Below are positions 23,385-32,585 of a DNA stretch of 64,000 nt, piece by piece. The DNA is from Bacteroidaceae bacterium (GTDB lineage: Bacteria > Bacteroidota > Bacteroidia > Bacteroidales > Bacteroidaceae): the NCBI GenBank assembly GCA_017546505.1, contig JAFYWV010000018.1, positions 1-64,000 on the forward strand, written 5' to 3'. The translations under genes and the position numbers were made by a program. The notes below the pieces were generated by a model. It was not told the origin of the DNA, ran no database searches, and was given only the letters and a program-made list of their open reading frames with translations. Position 1 is the first letter of the stretch, and every line of letters begins with the position of its first letter.

Positions 23385-24166
23385 GAAACTGGCGAGAACT
23401 TTCAGAAGATGAGATTATCAAACTCAAGCAGCTCTATCCTACGACCACAAATCGTGAGCTGAGTAAGATGTTTGACATATCCGTCGATGCAATACAAGAT
23501 AGGTTTGCATATCCTAATGGCTGGAAAAAAGATAATTACAAGATAGGTAATCGTAAAGGCGTGTCGCTGGATGAAAAAGCCATCAAATGGATAATAAAGC
23601 ACTTTAAGCATATACCCAATTACGAAATAATGGATAAATTCAATATTGGTGAAAGCACATTGCATCGAGTCGCCAAGAAATACGGCTTAAAGAAATCCAA
23701 GCAATACCTGCGAAAATCCTGCCAGAGCAACAGTAAGAGAGCTATGGAAATATGCCGTCAATACAATATCTATGAAAAAAATGCAGAGTTTTCTCGCCAA
23801 CGTTGGGAGCAATGGAAAGCCGAAGGGCGCGAAGTTGGTTTCAAGAAAGGTGAGAGTAACCGCGACAGGCTCTCTCCATCAAAATACAAAAAGTTGCTTG
23901 AAAAGGTAAGTGCCACAAGACGAGAGATCATCCGTAAGGATAAAATACGAATAAACTGGGGGCTTCCACAGAAAACAAAACTAAAGCTGACATCGCCTGG
24001 AAAGAAAGCCATACAGTACAGATACCTACTAAAGCGTTTGAACTACATTGTGGTTCGAGGTGATATCAGGGTATTTTACGATGAGCATACTAACAGGAAT
24101 CTCACAACAGAACGAAGAGCTATTATCAACGGTCTAAAAATAGAGCAATATGAACAAAGCAATTAG
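23381..24166 (+). CDS. Double-HTH DNA-binding protein
   Basis: A 261-residue basic protein with two helix-turn-helix units: about residues 6-40 (TTNRELSKMFDISVDAIQDR) and about 50-88 (NYEIMDKFNIGESTLHRVAK). The remaining two thirds is Lys/Arg-rich with no nuclease motif that I can see. Such proteins recur among Bacteroidales phage early genes. A regulatory role is inferred. Confidence 0.55.
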   Translation: MRNWRELSEDEIIKLKQLYPTTTNRELSKMFDISVDAIQDRFAYPNGWKKDNYKIGNRKGVSLDEKAIKWIIKHFKHIPNYEIMDKFNIGESTLHRVAKKYGLKKSKQYLRKSCQSNSKRAMEICRQYNIYEKNAEFSRQRWEQWKAEGREVGFKKGESNRDRLSPSKYKKLLEKVSATRREIIRKDKIRINWGLPQKTKLKLTSPGKKAIQYRYLLKRLNYIVVRGDIRVFYDEHTNRNLTTERRAIINGLKIEQYEQSN

Positions 24167-24425
24167 TCTAACGGAGAACCAGTTGCAAAAGATGACACAC
24201 GCTATCGGTTTTTCCGCACGAAGAGTCAAGAAAGGACAATATGAGGCATACCGCAACTATTATGATGCCGGTGGTGCAGACAAAGATTGGGAACACCTTG
24301 TTTCTGTTGGTTATGCAATCAGAAGACATAGCCAAATAACCGACAATATCTATTACAGCGTTACTCGTAAAGGTCTGGATTGTTTAGAGAGAATAATGGG
24401 CGTACGAATTTCTGAAAGCGACTGA
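24150..24425 (+). CDS. Small winged-helix-like protein, unknown
   Basis: A 91-residue protein: helix LTENQLQKMTHAIGF, then YYDAGGADKDWEHLVSVGYA, and YYSVTRKGLDCLERIMG, which has the strand-turn-helix of a winged helix. This pattern is common in phages of Bacteroidales and Firmicutes. It overlaps the preceding gene by 17 nt. Confidence 0.55.
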   Translation: MNKAISLTENQLQKMTHAIGFSARRVKKGQYEAYRNYYDAGGADKDWEHLVSVGYAIRRHSQITDNIYYSVTRKGLDCLERIMGVRISESD

Positions 24426-24426
24426 T

Positions 24427-24915
24427 ATGGCAGCCGATGGAATATACGAATATCTAAAGAGGCAAGCAAAAGCAGAAAAGGAACTTGAAGTTGAGCGGTG
24501 GGCTGCTATCACAATTGAAAGTAAGGAAAGAGGTCTTTTGCATCGTTATGATCTTCCAGTCCATTTAACAGAGCGTTGGGAGTGGGTTATAAGATGGCGA
24601 TTAGCAAAGTTAATATGTAAATATCCAAAGGATAATATTCGAAGATATTATGCACCTTACTACAAACGAAAAGGAGTCTATATGGGCTATAACGAGGATT
24701 TTAGCACTCTAATATCCGCAAAAGCTCAAGTTACTAAAGCTGAAAATGCAATCAAGAATTACCTGGAATCAAAGAAAGGCGACCTATTCTTTGACGAAGA
24801 GCACGATGAAGATTTACAGAAGGCAAAAATGAAACTGGCGCAAAAGAAAGCCAATGTGGAAGCAGCCGAGAAACGAATGGTTGAGAAATATAACAAAGCA
24901 ATAAAAAATCAATAA
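24427..24915 (+). CDS. Helical protein, unknown
   Basis: A 162-residue charged protein, helical throughout, with a coiled coil at residues 100-155 (LQKAKMKLAQKKANVEAAEK). It starts one base after the upstream stop. No family is recognised. Confidence 0.45.
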   Translation: MAADGIYEYLKRQAKAEKELEVERWAAITIESKERGLLHRYDLPVHLTERWEWVIRWRLAKLICKYPKDNIRRYYAPYYKRKGVYMGYNEDFSTLISAKAQVTKAENAIKNYLESKKGDLFFDEEHDEDLQKAKMKLAQKKANVEAAEKRMVEKYNKAIKNQ

Positions 24916-24916
24916 T

Positions 24917-25372
24917 ATGGAAATCAAATTGAAATGGAAGTATGCAGAGGGCGTATTAGATACAGATACGCTACAATTGCTATGTATCAAAGCTCGTGGT
25001 AAACGAGTTTTTGGTCCCGAAGAAATTGATGCGGAACTCTGCATAAAGGACGGCCTGAACTACACTATCGCAGAAATTCACTTGGGCGATGCAGCAAGTT
25101 CCAATATTCTATGCGAGGAGATCGTAAGACGCTGGAACGAGTTCAATGATTGGCACGATGCCAACAGTGACGTAGAGCCTCCAAAGAATTCTCATTGCCT
25201 ATTGCGTGTCGAGTACCTAGATGAAGGTAAAACCAATGTGGATTACCTGACTGCAGTCTATAACAATCTCGGTTGGTCAGAGGATTATCTCGACCAGATT
25301 GCAGACTATTATGAGGACTACAAAATAACCCATTGGAAACAAATCAGCAAACCTAAAGGAGTAGAAAAATGA
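24917..25372 (+). CDS. Acidic protein, unknown
   Basis: A 151-residue acidic protein with N-terminal strands (MEIKLKWKYAEGVLD) and a Trp/Asp-rich C-terminus. It follows by one base and overlaps the next gene by four. No family is recognised. Confidence 0.45.
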   Translation: MEIKLKWKYAEGVLDTDTLQLLCIKARGKRVFGPEEIDAELCIKDGLNYTIAEIHLGDAASSNILCEEIVRRWNEFNDWHDANSDVEPPKNSHCLLRVEYLDEGKTNVDYLTAVYNNLGWSEDYLDQIADYYEDYKITHWKQISKPKGVEK

Positions 25373-26445
25373 AAGCAATAACTATAAAGCAACCTTGGGC
25401 AAGCCTCATAGTAGCCGGCATCAAAGATATAGAGAACAGAACTTGGAAAACAAGTTTCCGTGGTCGGGTACTCATCCACGCCGCAAAAACTCCTGTAAAG
25501 GAAGGACTTATGGCTTTGAATAACCTCCAGTTGTTCGCCCTAATGAACAGGGCTAATTGGGAACAGGAGTTCAGTAACGTCCCCAACGGTGCCATCATCG
25601 GAAGTGTTGAGATTGTAGACTGTGTCAAAGACCACTCTTCGCGTTGGGCAGAAAAAGGAGTATGGAACTGGGTATTGGCCAACCCCATTATGTTCGACGA
25701 GCCAATTATGGATGTAAAAGGCAAATTGTCTTTTTGGGACTACCCTTATGGGGAAGAAACAAAGACTGCCAAGGAAAGTTCCGTAAAGTTGCTTAATGGC
25801 AAGAGCGTGTGGGATAACTACTTTGTAAGACAGCCGACAGCCGATGACACTTTGAACTGCCTCAAGAAATTACCGAAGGACAAAGCATTACGACTTGCGT
25901 ATGTTCCTGTTATCATCACAAAGATAGCTTTTACATACATTGACAAAGTAATCTCGCAGTGCGTAAAAAGAAAACTGCCATACAGCAAACCTATCCGTGA
26001 GATCAAGGAGCACATAAGACATTATAACGAAGATTTGCTGGGCGGTGTCAGCAAGCATAGTCTAAACCAACTGGATGAACTTATAAAATCATTCCTTGAC
26101 AAATACTACCTTGATATGACCAGTTTGTGGTGGAGTATCAACCAAGAAATTCGAAGAGGGTACCCGGAAATAGAGAAAGAGCAGAGCGAGTTCATCACAG
26201 CAGTATATATGCCTATATCATTGTTGAAATATATGATGTCGGTAGGATATTCCCTCGATAGAATGCTAAAAGAAACGATGCCCGGCCAAACAGGATCAAT
26301 TGTTCCTATGGATGTCAAGGAAATACAGAAAAGGCTTGAAGGTATGGTTACGAATTATAAGTTAGAGCCAACGCCAATGCAGGAACAGGCAATAAAGACA
26401 ATCGGGAAGAGAATTGATGCGATAGAACTCGGTGTAATAGACTAA
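25369..26445 (+). CDS. ASCH-domain protein with unknown C-terminal domain
   Basis: A 358-residue protein. Residues 1-125 are an ASCH domain: MKAITIKQPWASLIVAGIKD, ENRTWKT, RGRVLIHAAK and AIIGSVEIVDC, the RNA- or modified-nucleoside-binding fold related to PUA. The C-terminal 200 residues are helical and unrecognised. ASCH proteins are frequent in phages, possibly sensing or processing RNA or modified bases; the three ParB-like genes that follow include a methyltransferase, which would fit a nucleic-acid modification theme. Confidence 0.75.
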   Translation: MKAITIKQPWASLIVAGIKDIENRTWKTSFRGRVLIHAAKTPVKEGLMALNNLQLFALMNRANWEQEFSNVPNGAIIGSVEIVDCVKDHSSRWAEKGVWNWVLANPIMFDEPIMDVKGKLSFWDYPYGEETKTAKESSVKLLNGKSVWDNYFVRQPTADDTLNCLKKLPKDKALRLAYVPVIITKIAFTYIDKVISQCVKRKLPYSKPIREIKEHIRHYNEDLLGGVSKHSLNQLDELIKSFLDKYYLDMTSLWWSINQEIRRGYPEIEKEQSEFITAVYMPISLLKYMMSVGYSLDRMLKETMPGQTGSIVPMDVKEIQKRLEGMVTNYKLEPTPMQEQAIKTIGKRIDAIELGVID

Positions 26446-26453
26446 AAAAAGAA

Positions 26454-26481
26454 GATAGGTAGTCCTTACGGATTACCTATC
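26454..26481. terminator. 12-bp hairpin after the ASCH gene
   Basis: GATAGGTAGTCC (26454-26465) pairs with GGATTACCTATC (26470-26481) around TTAC. No T-tract follows on the plus strand, but an A-run precedes it (T-run on the minus strand). The remainder of 26446-26699 has no gene; AAATGCAAATAAGA occurs at 26484. Confidence 0.45.
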
Positions 26482-26642
26482 CCAAATGCAAATAAGATTA
26501 TACCATTTAACCAAGACGTTTCCCAGAACGGGAATTGAAAAGGATGGAGGTAAATCTTACTGCAAAGATAAGATGAAGAGTTGAAAAAAACAAGAGCACA
26601 ACAGTTTATTTATCCTTACGTTATGATAAAAGTAATCAAAAA

Positions 26643-26673
26643 TTGCACCTTTTCTTATATTTGATTATATTTG
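26643..26673 (+). promoter_or_regulatory. Promoter of the ParB-like operon
   Basis: TTG (26643-26645), 20 nt, TATATTTG (26666-26673), with TTGATTATATTT overlapping the -7 box. 26 nt before the gene at 26700. Confidence 0.7.
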
Positions 26674-26699
26674 CAGTAGAATTGTAAAACAAAATCAGT

Positions 26700-27374
26700 A
26701 TGGATATTAGAGTAGACGTAAGAAATCTTTTAATCAATCCTGACAATCCTCGCCAGATGAGTGAGTTTATGGAAGGAAAACTCATCGAGAGTCTGCTGGT
26801 GTTTCCAAAGATGTTGGAAGCACGTCCTATTCTTGTGAATGAGGATAATTTGGTTCTCGGTGGAAATCAACGCGTGACTGTTCTCAACAAAATTCTTACT
26901 ATGGATGAGAATGAGGTTGAGGACTATTTGTTTAACCAAAAGAAGTTCCGCAAGGCACCAGATGCAGAGAAGCAGGCTATAATGGCCTACTGGCGAGAAT
27001 GGAAAGAAAACCCACAGGTGCCTGTCCGCGTAGTGGATAACCTCACCAAAGAAGAAGAAAAGGAACTTTTGGTAAAGGACAATCTTCACTATGGCGAAGA
27101 TGACATCGAGATTATGAAAAAGCACTTTGACAGGGAGTCTATCGGTGATTTTTTGGGAGGAGTTGCGTGGAACTTGTACGACTACGATGACAAGATGAAC
27201 GACCAGCAGCTTGACACAAAGAAAACTTACCCTGAAAAGTTCAAGTGCGGATATGTCGAGTGCCAATTAACGGATGAGGAGTTCTGTATGCTCTGCGAGA
27301 AACTTGATGCATATTTGGCCGAGAACGACGGCAAAAGTGACGGATTTTTAACACATATATTGATGAAGCAATGA
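26700..27374 (+). CDS. ParB-like domain protein 1
   Basis: A 224-residue protein with the ParB/sulfiredoxin N-terminal layout: LLINPDNPRQ, then VLGGNQRVTVLNKI in place of CGERR, and EEKELLVKDNLHYGEDDIEI. It lacks the HTH and dimer domain of true partition ParB. It is followed by a paralogue that overlaps it by four bases, and by a ParB-methyltransferase fusion. Such stand-alone ParB-like domains are found with phage DNA modification genes and may be ATPases or kinase-like enzymes. Confidence 0.7.
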   Translation: MDIRVDVRNLLINPDNPRQMSEFMEGKLIESLLVFPKMLEARPILVNEDNLVLGGNQRVTVLNKILTMDENEVEDYLFNQKKFRKAPDAEKQAIMAYWREWKENPQVPVRVVDNLTKEEEKELLVKDNLHYGEDDIEIMKKHFDRESIGDFLGGVAWNLYDYDDKMNDQQLDTKKTYPEKFKCGYVECQLTDEEFCMLCEKLDAYLAENDGKSDGFLTHILMKQ

Positions 27375-28036
27375 AAGTAGATGTAAGAGAATTAAGCATA
27401 AACCCTATCAATCCTCGTAAGATTGTTTTAGGACAGAAGCGTCGCCTCCAGCAAAGTATAATGCTGTTCCCGAAAATGCTTTATTACAGAGACATTATCA
27501 TCAACAAAGACAAAGTTGTTTTGGCCGGCAACCAGCGTACAACAATTCTGAAAGAGATTATTACCTCAAGTCCGATGGACTGGATGATAATTCTTCAAGA
27601 GAACGAGAAGTGGCAGACTTTGACCGAGAAACAGCGTGATGTTGTCATCGAATATTGGAAGAAGTGGATTGAGGAACCCATTATCGACGTTACAGAAATA
27701 GAACTGAACGAGGAAGAAGAGAAAGAGTTAATCATTAAGGATAACAATGAGTTCGGCGAGTTCGACTACGACAAGTTGCAACAGATTTACGACGAAATCA
27801 ACCTTGTCAATTTTGGTTTCGATGAAGCCCTATTCTACAATCCAGAAGAGGATGACACTGTGCTCACAAAGATTAAAGGTTCAACACCAGTGAAGATCAA
27901 TATGCTTTCTTTTGGCAAGAACGTGGTTGCCGTTACCAAAGAGGAGTATGAAACCTTGGTTGAACGCTACAATGACTATGTTGATGCCACAGGTGTAAAC
28001 TTTGGCTTTGTTAAAAGCCTGCTGCAAGGCGAGTAA
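27371..28036 (+). CDS. ParB-like domain protein 2
   Basis: A 221-residue paralogue of the upstream protein: LSINPINPRK, VVLAGNQRTTILKEI, EEEKELIIKDNNEFGEFDYD. The sequences align over their whole length but have diverged strongly, so the duplication is old. The C-terminal third (VAVTKEEYETLVERYNDYVD) also matches the partner. Overlap by ATGA suggests equal expression and perhaps a heterodimer. Confidence 0.7.
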   Translation: MKVDVRELSINPINPRKIVLGQKRRLQQSIMLFPKMLYYRDIIINKDKVVLAGNQRTTILKEIITSSPMDWMIILQENEKWQTLTEKQRDVVIEYWKKWIEEPIIDVTEIELNEEEEKELIIKDNNEFGEFDYDKLQQIYDEINLVNFGFDEALFYNPEEDDTVLTKIKGSTPVKINMLSFGKNVVAVTKEEYETLVERYNDYVDATGVNFGFVKSLLQGE

Positions 28037-28065
28037 TCGAATGTTTAACAAAAAATAAGCGTAAA

Positions 28066-29451
28066 ATGGAAATCGTAAAATTTGCAGACATCAAGCCTGC
28101 ATCGTACAACCCGAGAAAAATTAGCGAAGAGGCTTTTGTGGAGTTGAAGGGCAGTTTGAAGACACTCGGCTTCATTCTTCCTATCATTGTGAATAAAGAC
28201 AATATGACAATCGTTGCCGGTCACCAGCGAACAAAAGCAGCCACGGCGATTGGAATAGAATCTGCCCCTGCGTATTTTGTGTCAAAGATTGACATTGAAT
28301 CAGAGGTTATGTTCAACCAAGTTCACAATGGTGTTGAGAATGAGCCGGCTGAGCACGCAATTTGCAAGAACCCTCGTGAGTATGGAAAGTTCTATGATGA
28401 TATTCCTTGTGAAGACTTTGAGATCAAGGGTAGTATCGCCTCTATCGTAAAGGATATGTGTGGTCTGATTGTCAAGTATGGCGATGCTTTATGTGCCATC
28501 GTGTGCGGTAATGAGGTAGTCTTTGGTAACAACTATATCAAAGCTGCAGCTACCCTCGGTATTCCGGTACACTGCTATTTCCTTGACAAGAGTTATAAGG
28601 CTATGTTCGACTACTACTTTGCACGAGATTATGGCGTATTCAACTATGAGCACATTGACCGCAATGACTTTGTTCAGGGACTTGCTCAGCCACCTCGACA
28701 CAAAGGTATAGACTGGAGCGTACTATATCGCCAGATTGTTCCTTATCTCTTCAAGGAAGACAAGCGTTCTATCAAGGTTCTTGACTTCGGATGTGGAAAA
28801 GCGATGTTCATCAACAAGCTCAAAAAGGAATTTGGCTACCGTTATGCAATAGGTCTTGAGTTCTTCAACCACAACACCAAAGGTATCTCTATTGAGAAAG
28901 GCCAGGAAATGGTTACCGACTTTGTAGACTACGTCAAGGAGAACGGTCTGTTTGACTATACTATATGCGATGCAGTAGTGAATTCGGTAAATACCCAAAA
29001 GGCAGAAGACAGCGTTTTCGCGTGCCTTAACCTGTTTACCAAAATGGGTGGTCGCATCTTTGTTTCAGGTCGTTCTATGGAGGTGGCAAAGAAAGAGTTG
29101 AACCTTAAGCGTAACACTTCGGAGTATATCACCGTTAAATTCTTTGATGAGAATGGTCTTACTGCAATTATGCGTGAGGGTCAGTGGTTCTTCCAAAAGT
29201 TTCTAAACAAAGAGGACGTTGATAAAATATTGGAGCGTTTCGGTTTCGAGCCATTCATGCGTTATGAAAAGGCCGGCTACTGGGGCTTCGGTGCTTACAA
29301 GACACGCGAGTTGTCTCGAGAGGAGTACATTGAAGCAGTAAACTACGAGTTCAACCTCAAATTGCCGAACAATCAGTCATACAACCGCCACGAGGAAGTG
29401 AAGCAACTTTTCAACCTTGTGGATGAGCAACAGACAGAGGGCGAAAATTGA
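28066..29451 (+). CDS. ParB-like domain fused to a SAM methyltransferase
   Basis: A 461-residue protein. Residues 1-100 are a ParB-like domain (IKPASYNPRKI, IVAGHQRTKAATAIG). Residues about 225-380 are a Rossmann methyltransferase with VLDFGCGKAMFINKL as SAM motif I, IGLEFFNHN as the acidic strand, and YTICDAVVNSVN at motif IV; no NPPY or PC motif for base methylation is seen, so the substrate may not be adenine N6 or cytosine C5. It ends the three-gene ParB-like operon. Confidence 0.72.
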   Translation: MEIVKFADIKPASYNPRKISEEAFVELKGSLKTLGFILPIIVNKDNMTIVAGHQRTKAATAIGIESAPAYFVSKIDIESEVMFNQVHNGVENEPAEHAICKNPREYGKFYDDIPCEDFEIKGSIASIVKDMCGLIVKYGDALCAIVCGNEVVFGNNYIKAAATLGIPVHCYFLDKSYKAMFDYYFARDYGVFNYEHIDRNDFVQGLAQPPRHKGIDWSVLYRQIVPYLFKEDKRSIKVLDFGCGKAMFINKLKKEFGYRYAIGLEFFNHNTKGISIEKGQEMVTDFVDYVKENGLFDYTICDAVVNSVNTQKAEDSVFACLNLFTKMGGRIFVSGRSMEVAKKELNLKRNTSEYITVKFFDENGLTAIMREGQWFFQKFLNKEDVDKILERFGFEPFMRYEKAGYWGFGAYKTRELSREEYIEAVNYEFNLKLPNNQSYNRHEEVKQLFNLVDEQQTEGEN

Positions 29452-29472
29452 TTATTTTTTTTGCCCTACAAC

Positions 29473-29503
29473 TTGCAGAAATGATTATTTTTGATTATCT
29501 TTG
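29473..29503 (+). promoter_or_regulatory. Promoter with operator-like site
   Basis: TTG (29473-29475), 20 nt holding ATGATTATTTTT (29481-29492), TATCTTTG (29496-29503). AAATGCAAATAAG follows directly and abuts the ATG at 29528. Confidence 0.72.
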
Positions 29504-29527
29504 ATTATAATTTCAAATGCAAATAAG

Positions 29528-29986
29528 ATGGTTTATATTGAGTATGCTGAATTGAAAGGGGTTTATAAAATTCTATGGCTCCGCTACATTTACGGTGTGG
29601 ACCTGAGTCAGCACTGTATGAAATGCCTACTTGGGCACAATGACAAACGAGTTCGTGGTTATATGAGGGCCTTGAGAGGATTAAAACTTGAGGAGAGTCG
29701 CTACTACTACTTGTGCGGAGTTGATGAATACTGGAGGTGGGAGAAAAATCTTCACTTGGCATTCATTCCAAGCTACGGCAGCGTTATTGAAATTGACAAC
29801 GAGTTCATCAAGTGTAAAATCCACAACGCGAAGCAACTTCCAATTACCCCCGACTACATCGACTGGTCTTTGCCCCAAGCGAAGAATAAATTGTTCCACA
29901 CCTGCCGCAACTGGCAATTCGCCAATATGCTGGCCCGCTGGAGTTCTGTTTCAAGAGCCCCGGTCCAAAAGAGTTTGTTTGATTGA
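29528..29986 (+). CDS. Unknown protein, related to the one at 42704-43180
   Basis: A 152-residue protein. The start at 29528 follows the AAATGCAAATAAG leader; upstream non-ATG starts would lie inside the promoter. It shares a pattern with the minus-strand protein at 42704-43180: LW-x2-Y, then HC-x2-C-L-L-G, YYLCGV and NLHLAFIP. The two Cys and His may bind a metal. It ends in KSLFD. Function unknown; it opens the packaging operon. Confidence 0.5.
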   Translation: MVYIEYAELKGVYKILWLRYIYGVDLSQHCMKCLLGHNDKRVRGYMRALRGLKLEESRYYYLCGVDEYWRWEKNLHLAFIPSYGSVIEIDNEFIKCKIHNAKQLPITPDYIDWSLPQAKNKLFHTCRNWQFANMLARWSSVSRAPVQKSLFD

Positions 29987-30000
29987 TAAAAGAATAAAAA

Positions 30001-30390
30001 ATGAAAAAACCTTCACTTGATGAATTTTCAGATGTGATACGCAAATCTGGAGGCAACCTGACTCAAGCAGCTACGCTGTTGCAGGTGAGTAGACAGACCC
30101 TACACAACTGGATGAATGATGATGAAGAATTCAAGAATGTTGTCAAGGACTCTCGCTTGAGGGTCTTTGACCGCTGCCTTGATGTTGCGTATGTCGTTGC
30201 GGTAGGTGTTCCTCATTACGATCCGAAGACAGGGGAAATGATTGGCTGGCGAGAGAAACCGGATGCAGGAATGCTCCGCTACCTGCTTTCAACTCTCGGC
30301 CGTGATGAAGGCTTTGGCGAAAAACTGAACGTAAATATGGAGAATCCTTTGCCGACAGTCATAAATATCATACAAGAAGACCGCAAGTAA
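30001..30390 (+). CDS. Small terminase subunit
   Basis: A 129-residue protein with an N-terminal HTH (GGNLTQAATLLQVSRQTLHN) and a helical DEEFKNVVKDSRLRVFDRCL segment, the usual plan of small terminase subunits that recognise the packaging site. It starts the late packaging genes, but a SNF2 helicase and two HTH genes separate it from the large subunit. It overlaps the helicase start by one base. Confidence 0.65.
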   Translation: MKKPSLDEFSDVIRKSGGNLTQAATLLQVSRQTLHNWMNDDEEFKNVVKDSRLRVFDRCLDVAYVVAVGVPHYDPKTGEMIGWREKPDAGMLRYLLSTLGRDEGFGEKLNVNMENPLPTVINIIQEDRK

Positions 30391-32060
30391 TGAACGACAT
30401 CTATGTATTCAGCAAGGATAAGCAGACTATAGAACTTCGTTTCGACAGCAGTCCGGCACTTGCTTATTACGCCCAGAAAATCCCATCGGCAATATATGAT
30501 GAGGACAATCGATGTTGGTACATAGACACGTCTTACTCAATGTTCGTTCGAGAATTCTGTGACTTTGCCACCAAAAGACGTCTTGCCCGGAGTGTGATAA
30601 ATATGGAAGAAGGCGATGTCGCGAAAACAATGGCAGACCTGATGCCCGATTTGCAATATCCTTACCAGATGAAAATGGACCCCTATGACTACCAAAGGAA
30701 AGGTATCCAATATATGCTGGACCACAAAAGAACATTCAATGGCGATGATATGGGCTTGGGAAAGACTTTTCAGAGCATTGCAGCAGTCAGCATAGCGAAA
30801 GCATACCCTTGTTTGGTTGTCTGCCCTGCCGCGATGAAAGTTACTTGGATGCGTGAGTTTATGAAGTTCATAGGCAAGAACGCAATGATACTTGACAATA
30901 GCAACAAGGATACTTGGCAACGATATTTTGAGACAGGAACGTGCAATATCTTCATCACGAACTATGAGAGCGTGAAGAAATACTTTGTGAAGCGTTTGGC
31001 CGGCAAGAGAGTCACGACAAAGAATATCATCTTGGACCACCGAGCAGCAATGTTCAAATCAGTCATCATAGATGAGTCTCATCGTTGCAAGGCATCATCA
31101 ACGCATTGGAGCAAGTATCTTGAAAAGATTTGCGACGGCAAAGAATACATCTTCCTGCTTACAGGTACACCAATCGTGATAAACAATACCGACCTGATAC
31201 AGCAGTTGAAGATACTGCAAAGGCTTGATGACTTCGGTGGAATACGCAAGTTCCGAGAAAGATACTGTTCCGGCCCGACAGGCTCATCTAATATGAGTGA
31301 GTTGAATTACCGTCTTTGGAAGACCTGTTATTTCCGACGTGACAAGAGTCTTGTGCTGAAGGAACTCCCGGAGAAGACACGGCAGTATCTTATTGTAGAT
31401 ATCACGAACCGTAAGGAGTATGACACAGCAGAGAAAGACCTCATCACCTATCTCAAGAAATACGAAAAGGCAGATGACGAAAAGCTCCACAAAGCAATGG
31501 TTGCCCTCGCGATGGTGCAGATAAACAGCCTGCGACAACTGACAGCCAGAGGCAAGATGCAGGAAGCAATAAAGTTCATTCGTGATGTTATAGACAGCGG
31601 AAACAAGCTGATAGTATTCGCCTTTCACAAGCACGTCATAAACGAGATTGTAGAGACCTTTCCAGGATGCGTGACGGTAACAGGCACTGATTCCCAAGAA
31701 AAGAAGCAGAAAGCCGTCGATGCGTTCCAGAATGATGAGAATTGCAAGCTGATTGCACTGAACTACAAATCGGGAGGAGTAGGCATCACGCTCACTGCTG
31801 CATCGAGGATATTGTTCATCGAGTTCCCTTGGACCTCCTCGGATTGCGAGCAGAGCGAGTGCAGGGCTCACCGCAACGGACAAAAAAACGCAGTGGACTG
31901 TTACTACTTGCTTGCCCGGAACACGTTTGATGAGAGAATTCTCGACATTATCCAGAACGAGCGAAGAGATGCGAGCATTGTGACAGGAGCACCGAATGAC
32001 ACAGAGGAGAAGATGATAGACCTAACACTTGAATATTATAAAACGAAACATAAATTGTAA
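30390..32060 (+). CDS. SNF2-family helicase (SMARCAL1-like)
   Basis: A 556-residue SF2 ATPase of the SWI2/SNF2 group: NGDDMGLGKTFQ (motif I), VIIDESHRCK (motif II), LLTGTP (motif III), LIALNYKSGGVGITLTAAS (motif V) and QSECRAHRNGQ (motif VI). The N-terminal 90 residues resemble a HARP-like domain, as in annealing helicases. Phage versions probably remodel replication forks or recombination intermediates. Its place between the two terminase genes is unusual. Confidence 0.85.
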   Translation: MNDIYVFSKDKQTIELRFDSSPALAYYAQKIPSAIYDEDNRCWYIDTSYSMFVREFCDFATKRRLARSVINMEEGDVAKTMADLMPDLQYPYQMKMDPYDYQRKGIQYMLDHKRTFNGDDMGLGKTFQSIAAVSIAKAYPCLVVCPAAMKVTWMREFMKFIGKNAMILDNSNKDTWQRYFETGTCNIFITNYESVKKYFVKRLAGKRVTTKNIILDHRAAMFKSVIIDESHRCKASSTHWSKYLEKICDGKEYIFLLTGTPIVINNTDLIQQLKILQRLDDFGGIRKFRERYCSGPTGSSNMSELNYRLWKTCYFRRDKSLVLKELPEKTRQYLIVDITNRKEYDTAEKDLITYLKKYEKADDEKLHKAMVALAMVQINSLRQLTARGKMQEAIKFIRDVIDSGNKLIVFAFHKHVINEIVETFPGCVTVTGTDSQEKKQKAVDAFQNDENCKLIALNYKSGGVGITLTAASRILFIEFPWTSSDCEQSECRAHRNGQKNAVDCYYLLARNTFDERILDIIQNERRDASIVTGAPNDTEEKMIDLTLEYYKTKHKL

Positions 32061-32061
32061 T

Positions 32062-32301
32062 ATGGCAACAGTAAGAGAAAAAATCTATTTGAGAATTAAG
32101 GAGCTCGGCATCAAGCAGAAGGAATTGAGCGAGAAGCTGGGTACCCTGAACGTACAGAATCTCTCGGCATATCTTCGTGGTAAGCGTACCATTCCTTACG
32201 ACGACCTTGAAAAGCTGTGTATGCTGTTGGGATTGACATTAGGAGACGTGAACAAAGTATATAACTCAAAAGAAGAGGAAGTATGTTTAGAGAACGAATA
32301 A
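32062..32301 (+). CDS. XRE-family HTH protein 1
   Basis: A 79-residue Cro/C1-type HTH (LGIKQKELSEKLGTLNVQNL, then SAYLRGKRTIPYDDLEKLCM). The start at 32062 follows the helicase stop by one base; its end overlaps the next HTH gene by 19 nt. Two overlapping HTH genes directly before the large terminase suggest control of late genes. Confidence 0.7.
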   Translation: MATVREKIYLRIKELGIKQKELSEKLGTLNVQNLSAYLRGKRTIPYDDLEKLCMLLGLTLGDVNKVYNSKEEEVCLENE

Positions 32302-32504
32302 GAGGAACTATGAACGAGCAGGGCATATCAATCAAGAGCCTTGCCACGAAGACTGGAATCAACCACAGCAGTATCACAAGTTTCTTGACAGGAAGCAGAG
32401 CAATAAGCAATGCAAACCTCGATTTGATGCTCGATGCACTGGGCCTTACGCTCGTGCCGAAGAAGGGCTTCACGTATGTCAAGGATGAGGAGAAAGGCGA
32501 ATAA
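32283..32504 (+). CDS. XRE-family HTH protein 2
   Basis: A 73-residue Cro/C1-type HTH (SIKSLATKTGINHSSITSFL, then TGSRAISNANLDLMLDALGL). It is distantly similar to its overlapping neighbour. Pairs like this may form a heterodimeric repressor. Confidence 0.68.
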   Translation: MFRERIRGTMNEQGISIKSLATKTGINHSSITSFLTGSRAISNANLDLMLDALGLTLVPKKGFTYVKDEEKGE

Positions 32505-32585
32505 TTGACACAGGTTTAAGTTTACGAATTTGACAGTCCTCATTTTGGAGGGCAGGAAGATGTAAAAAGAAGTTCCGTCAAGACT

